Shown here piece by piece: positions 61,575 through 64,000 of a DNA stretch of 64,000 nucleotides (the first letter of the stretch is position 1; the number at the start of each line of letters is the position of its first letter). Position numbers and translations under genes: made by a program. The stretch is from Shimia abyssi (GTDB lineage: Bacteria; Pseudomonadota; Alphaproteobacteria; Rhodobacterales; Rhodobacteraceae), in assembly GCF_003014475.1 (NCBI RefSeq), contig NZ_PYGJ01000007.1:124001-188000 (forward strand), given 5' to 3'. The notes below the pieces were generated by a model that saw nothing but the letters and a program-made list of their open reading frames with translations, did no database searches and was not told where the DNA came from.

Positions 61575-63266
61575 TCAGATCTCCTCGCCAAAGTGCTTCA
61601 TGACCAGACGGATCGGATTTGGAGCCGCTTGCCCAAGACCACAAATCGAGGCATCGCCCATGACTTGGCACAGATCTTCAAGCAATGGTTGATCCCACTG
61701 ATCCGCCTGCATCAGCTTGACGGCCTTTTCACAACCAGCCCGACAGGGGGTGCATTGGCCACAGCTTTCGTCTTCGAAGAACTTCAGCATGTTCAACGCC
61801 GCGTCGCGTGCGCTGTCCTGATCCGATAGAACAACAACTGCCGCCGAGCCGATAAAGGTGCCGTGTGGTTGCAGAGTGTCAAAATCCAATGGGACATCAT
61901 GCATTGAAGCTGGCAGGAGACCAGAAGATGGACCGCCCGGTTGGTATGCCTTGAATGTGTGCCCCTCAATCATGCCGCCACACGCGTCGATGATATCGGT
62001 GATAGTCGAACCGGCGGGTAGCATATGAACGCCTGGATTGTTCACCCGGCCAGATACTGAATAGCTCCGCAAGCCTTTGCGCCCGTTCTTTTCGATCGAT
62101 GACAGAACCTCGGGCCCTTCACGCAGAATGCGCGTTACCCAGAGCAGTGTTTCAATGTTGTGCACCAGTGTCGGGCGGTTGAAGACGCCAACCTGCGCTA
62201 CAAACGGCGGACGGTGGCGCGGCAAGCCGCGCTTGCCTTCGATCGACTCTATCATGGCGCTTTCTTCGCCGCAGATATAGGCCCCCGCACCGCGGCGTAG
62301 ATCAATATATCCCGGCTCCACGATGCCCGCTGCTTCGAGTGACGCAATCTCGGTTTCCAGAATCTCTCGTGCGGCCGGATATTCGTCGCGCAGGTAGATA
62401 AAGCACGTTTCGGCCTCGACCGCCCAAGCGGCAATCAGCATCCCCTCAAGGAACAAATGCGGTGTGCGTTCAAGAAAGTAGCGGTCTTTGAATGTGCCCG
62501 GCTCGCCCTCGTCGCCATTCACAGCAAGGTAACGCGGGCCTTCGTTCATGCGAACAAAGCCCCATTTCTTGCCCGACGGGAATCCCGCGCCGCCAAGACC
62601 ACGCAGACCACTGGAGAGCACGGTTTCCTGAACCGTTTCCCAATTACCATCTGCGCGCAATTCGGCCAGCTTGCCGTATCCGCCATCAGCCTGATAGCTG
62701 GCCAGCGCATCGTAGTCGGGGACATGCGCGTGAGTATCGCCCGTGGCAATCGCCGCTGCTACCTTTTCAGGTGTAGCATGGTCGATGTGGTTATGGCCCA
62801 ATTCAAGCACCGGTGCCATATCGCAGCGGCCCATGCATGGCGCACGCACAACACGCACCTGTTCCGGGTCAAGCCCGTCCTCCAGCGCCTTTTGGAGTTG
62901 TTCCGCGCCAGCCATCTCGCAGGACAGAGAATCGCATACGCGAATGGTTAATTCTGGCGGCGGTGTTTCACCTTCACCGACCACATCGAAATGGGCATAG
63001 AAGGTCGCAACTTCGTAGATTTCTGCCTGCGCCAGCTTCATCTCGGCAGCCAAAGCGGAAATATGGGCCGCACTCAGGTGGCCATGAGCATCCTGAACCA
63101 AGTGCAAAAACTCGATCAACAGATCACGGCGGCGCGGCCGATCGCCCAATAACGCCTGAATGTCCGCGAGCGCCTCGTCAGTAAATTGGCGTCCTTTAGG
63201 GGTCCGACGGCTCTTGCCGGTGCCCTTTTTTTTCCAAATGCCCTTCTGGTCGTCCAGCGGTGCCAT
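61575..63266 (-). CDS. fdsB: NAD-dependent formate dehydrogenase, fused FdsG-FdsB (NuoE-NuoF-like) subunit
   Basis: The 563-residue protein joins two subunits that are separate in many fds operons. Residues about 20-160 are NuoE/FdsG-like, with the [2Fe-2S] cysteines in [16 protein letters not shown] and [12 protein letters not shown]. Residues about 190-563 are NuoF/FdsB-like, with the FMN/NADH sites [15 protein letters not shown] and [15 protein letters not shown] and the [4Fe-4S] ligands [14 protein letters not shown] and CGLGQ. It accepts electrons from FdsA and reduces NAD+. GGAGATC precedes the ATG. The N-terminus is lysine-rich ([15 protein letters not shown]). It is the first gene of the operon, divergent from the IclR regulator. 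Confidence 0.92.
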   Translation of the reverse strand: MAPLDDQKGIWKKKGTGKSRRTPKGRQFTDEALADIQALLGDRPRRRDLLIEFLHLVQDAHGHLSAAHISALAAEMKLAQAEIYEVATFYAHFDVVGEGETPPPELTIRVCDSLSCEMAGAEQLQKALEDGLDPEQVRVVRAPCMGRCDMAPVLELGHNHIDHATPEKVAAAIATGDTHAHVPDYDALASYQADGGYGKLAELRADGNWETVQETVLSSGLRGLGGAGFPSGKKWGFVRMNEGPRYLAVNGDEGEPGTFKDRYFLERTPHLFLEGMLIAAWAVEAETCFIYLRDEYPAAREILETEIASLEAAGIVEPGYIDLRRGAGAYICGEESAMIESIEGKRGLPRHRPPFVAQVGVFNRPTLVHNIETLLWVTRILREGPEVLSSIEKNGRKGLRSYSVSGRVNNPGVHMLPAGSTITDIIDACGGMIEGHTFKAYQPGGPSSGLLPASMHDVPLDFDTLQPHGTFIGSAAVVVLSDQDSARDAALNMLKFFEDESCGQCTPCRAGCEKAVKLMQADQWDQPLLEDLCQVMGDASICGLGQAAPNPIRLVMKHFGEEI

Positions 63267-63537
63267 CTCGCGATCTCCAATGCAAGAAAAGTGCCTTGAT
63301 GACTTCAGCCCTTACATCAGGAAACCCAAACGTCAAATACAGATCGCTGAAGGTTCAATAACTTAAGTTTATCGAACACACTTATGAAAGTTCCTTCCAA
63401 ATTGCTGATCCTCTGAAATGACGAGAATTGCCCGCATACCAGAATCCCGCAGCGAGCTCAGCACGTCCTTATTTTTTCATTGATCGAAAAGATTTTTTAA
63501 ACAATGTTAGCCCGCAACATTTTCGCAATCGGATACA
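63267..63537. promoter_or_regulatory. Divergent region of fds operon and IclR gene with a 25-bp near-palindrome
   Basis: The 271-bp spacer contains GTTCAATAACTTAAGTTTATCGAAC (63353-63377), nearly palindromic around CTTAAG with one mismatch and one inserted base. IclR-type regulators bind such palindromes, so it is a candidate operator for the adjacent regulator or the fds promoter. The rest is A+T-rich (ATTTTTTCATTGATC, GATTTTTTAAAC). Confidence 0.45.
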
Positions 63538-64000
63538 ATGATGAGCTCCCCTCCACGCCAACGCGGCCGTCCCAAATCGTTTCACAGCAAACAGGCGCAA
63601 AACACGATTCAATCTCTGGATCGCGCGATCGATGTGTTGGAGCATTTGGCCCAGCATGGCAGCCAGACGCTCACCGAAATTTCCACCTCAATGGAGCAGT
63701 CACCTGCCACCATTTACCGGGTCTTAACAACATTCGAGGCCCGCGGGTTAGTTGAGACCGAAGGATTGTCACAAGTTTGGGCAATTGGGCCTGCGACATT
63801 TCGTATTGGTTCTTCATTTCTCAGACGAACCAGCTTGGTGGAACGTGCCCGTCCAGCCATGCGCAGCTTAATGGAAACGACCGGCGAAACGGCCAATCTG
63901 GGTATTCGAACTGGGGCAAACGTGATTTTCATAAGCCAAGTCGAAACACATCACTCTATCCGAGCTTTTTTTCCGCCAGGCACGATCTCGGCCATTCATG
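63538..64000 (+). CDS. bhcR: IclR-family transcriptional regulator, BhcR-like, N-terminal part
   Basis: The frame is open from the double ATG at 63538/63541 to the window end (154 residues). The start PPRQRGRPKSF is followed by the IclR winged helix (IQSLDRAIDVLEHLAQHG, ATIYRVLTTFEARGLVE) and the beginning of the ligand-binding domain (RTSLVERARPAMRSLMETTG, FISQVETHHSIRAFFPPGT). To my recollection this pattern is close to BhcR of roseobacters and Paracoccus, which senses glyoxylate and controls the beta-hydroxyaspartate cycle. The gene name is therefore tentative; the family is certain. It may control genes beyond the window and, less likely, the divergent fds operon. Confidence 0.7.
   Translation, partial: MMSSPPRQRGRPKSFHSKQAQNTIQSLDRAIDVLEHLAQHGSQTLTEISTSMEQSPATIYRVLTTFEARGLVETEGLSQVWAIGPATFRIGSSFLRRTSLVERARPAMRSLMETTGETANLGIRTGANVIFISQVETHHSIRAFFPPGTISAIH

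Overview
The window looks like the chromosome of a marine alphaproteobacterium of the roseobacter group (Rhodobacterales). The evidence is the high G+C content, dense operons joined by ATGA/GTGA overlaps, a NAD-dependent formate dehydrogenase of the fds type, and an IclR regulator resembling BhcR. I see no tRNA or rRNA gene, insertion sequence, prophage or CRISPR array.

Region 1 (1-33.9 kb) is a very large exopolysaccharide locus. After a truncated serine-hydrolase gene it holds: an exported glycoside-hydrolase-like protein with RTX-type repeats; several glycosyltransferases (GT2, GT4, WecG/TagA); a flippase; a Wzz-like chain-length protein; an ExoY-like initiating sugar transferase; a Wzy/ligase-like membrane protein; two O-acyltransferases; sugar-modifying oxidoreductases; and a CpsD-like ATPase with a degenerate P-loop. 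Embedded in it is a translationally coupled four-gene block (5.7-18.6 kb). The block encodes a one-module polyketide synthase (KS-AT-KR-DH-ACP-TE), a GT2, an NRPS with the order formyltransferase, adenylation domain interrupted by a luciferase-like monooxygenase, carrier protein, and a phosphopantetheinyl transferase. The layout suggests a small N-formylated, oxidised aminoacyl-polyketide that is glycosylated or attached to the polysaccharide.

Region 2 (33.9-36.2 kb) is a LacI-type regulator divergent from a phytanoyl-CoA dioxygenase-like oxygenase.

Region 3 (36.3-56.4 kb) is the most unusual part: an exported caspase/CHAT protease locus. Two operons diverge from one 174-bp promoter region. 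The minus-strand operon runs HtrA-like protease with two PDZ domains, OmpR-type response regulator, sensor histidine kinase, patatin-like lipoprotein, caspase-like protease, chymotrypsin-fold protease zymogen, terminator. The plus-strand operon runs small PPC-like exported protein, second caspase-like protease, CHAT protein, helical-repeat protein, TPR-CHAT protein. Every product except the regulator and the kinase carries an export signal, so this appears to be an envelope proteolysis system with its own two-component control. A second PPC-like paralogue lies at 36.3 kb. An identical 17-bp element (36221-36237 and 47411-47427, opposite orientation) sits in front of both paralogues. A DUF3604 protein lies between.

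Region 4 (56.5-64 kb) holds a double-GNAT acetyltransferase, an SDR, the formate dehydrogenase operon (FdsG-FdsB fusion, a VOC protein, FdsA), and the start of a divergent IclR regulator cut by the window end.
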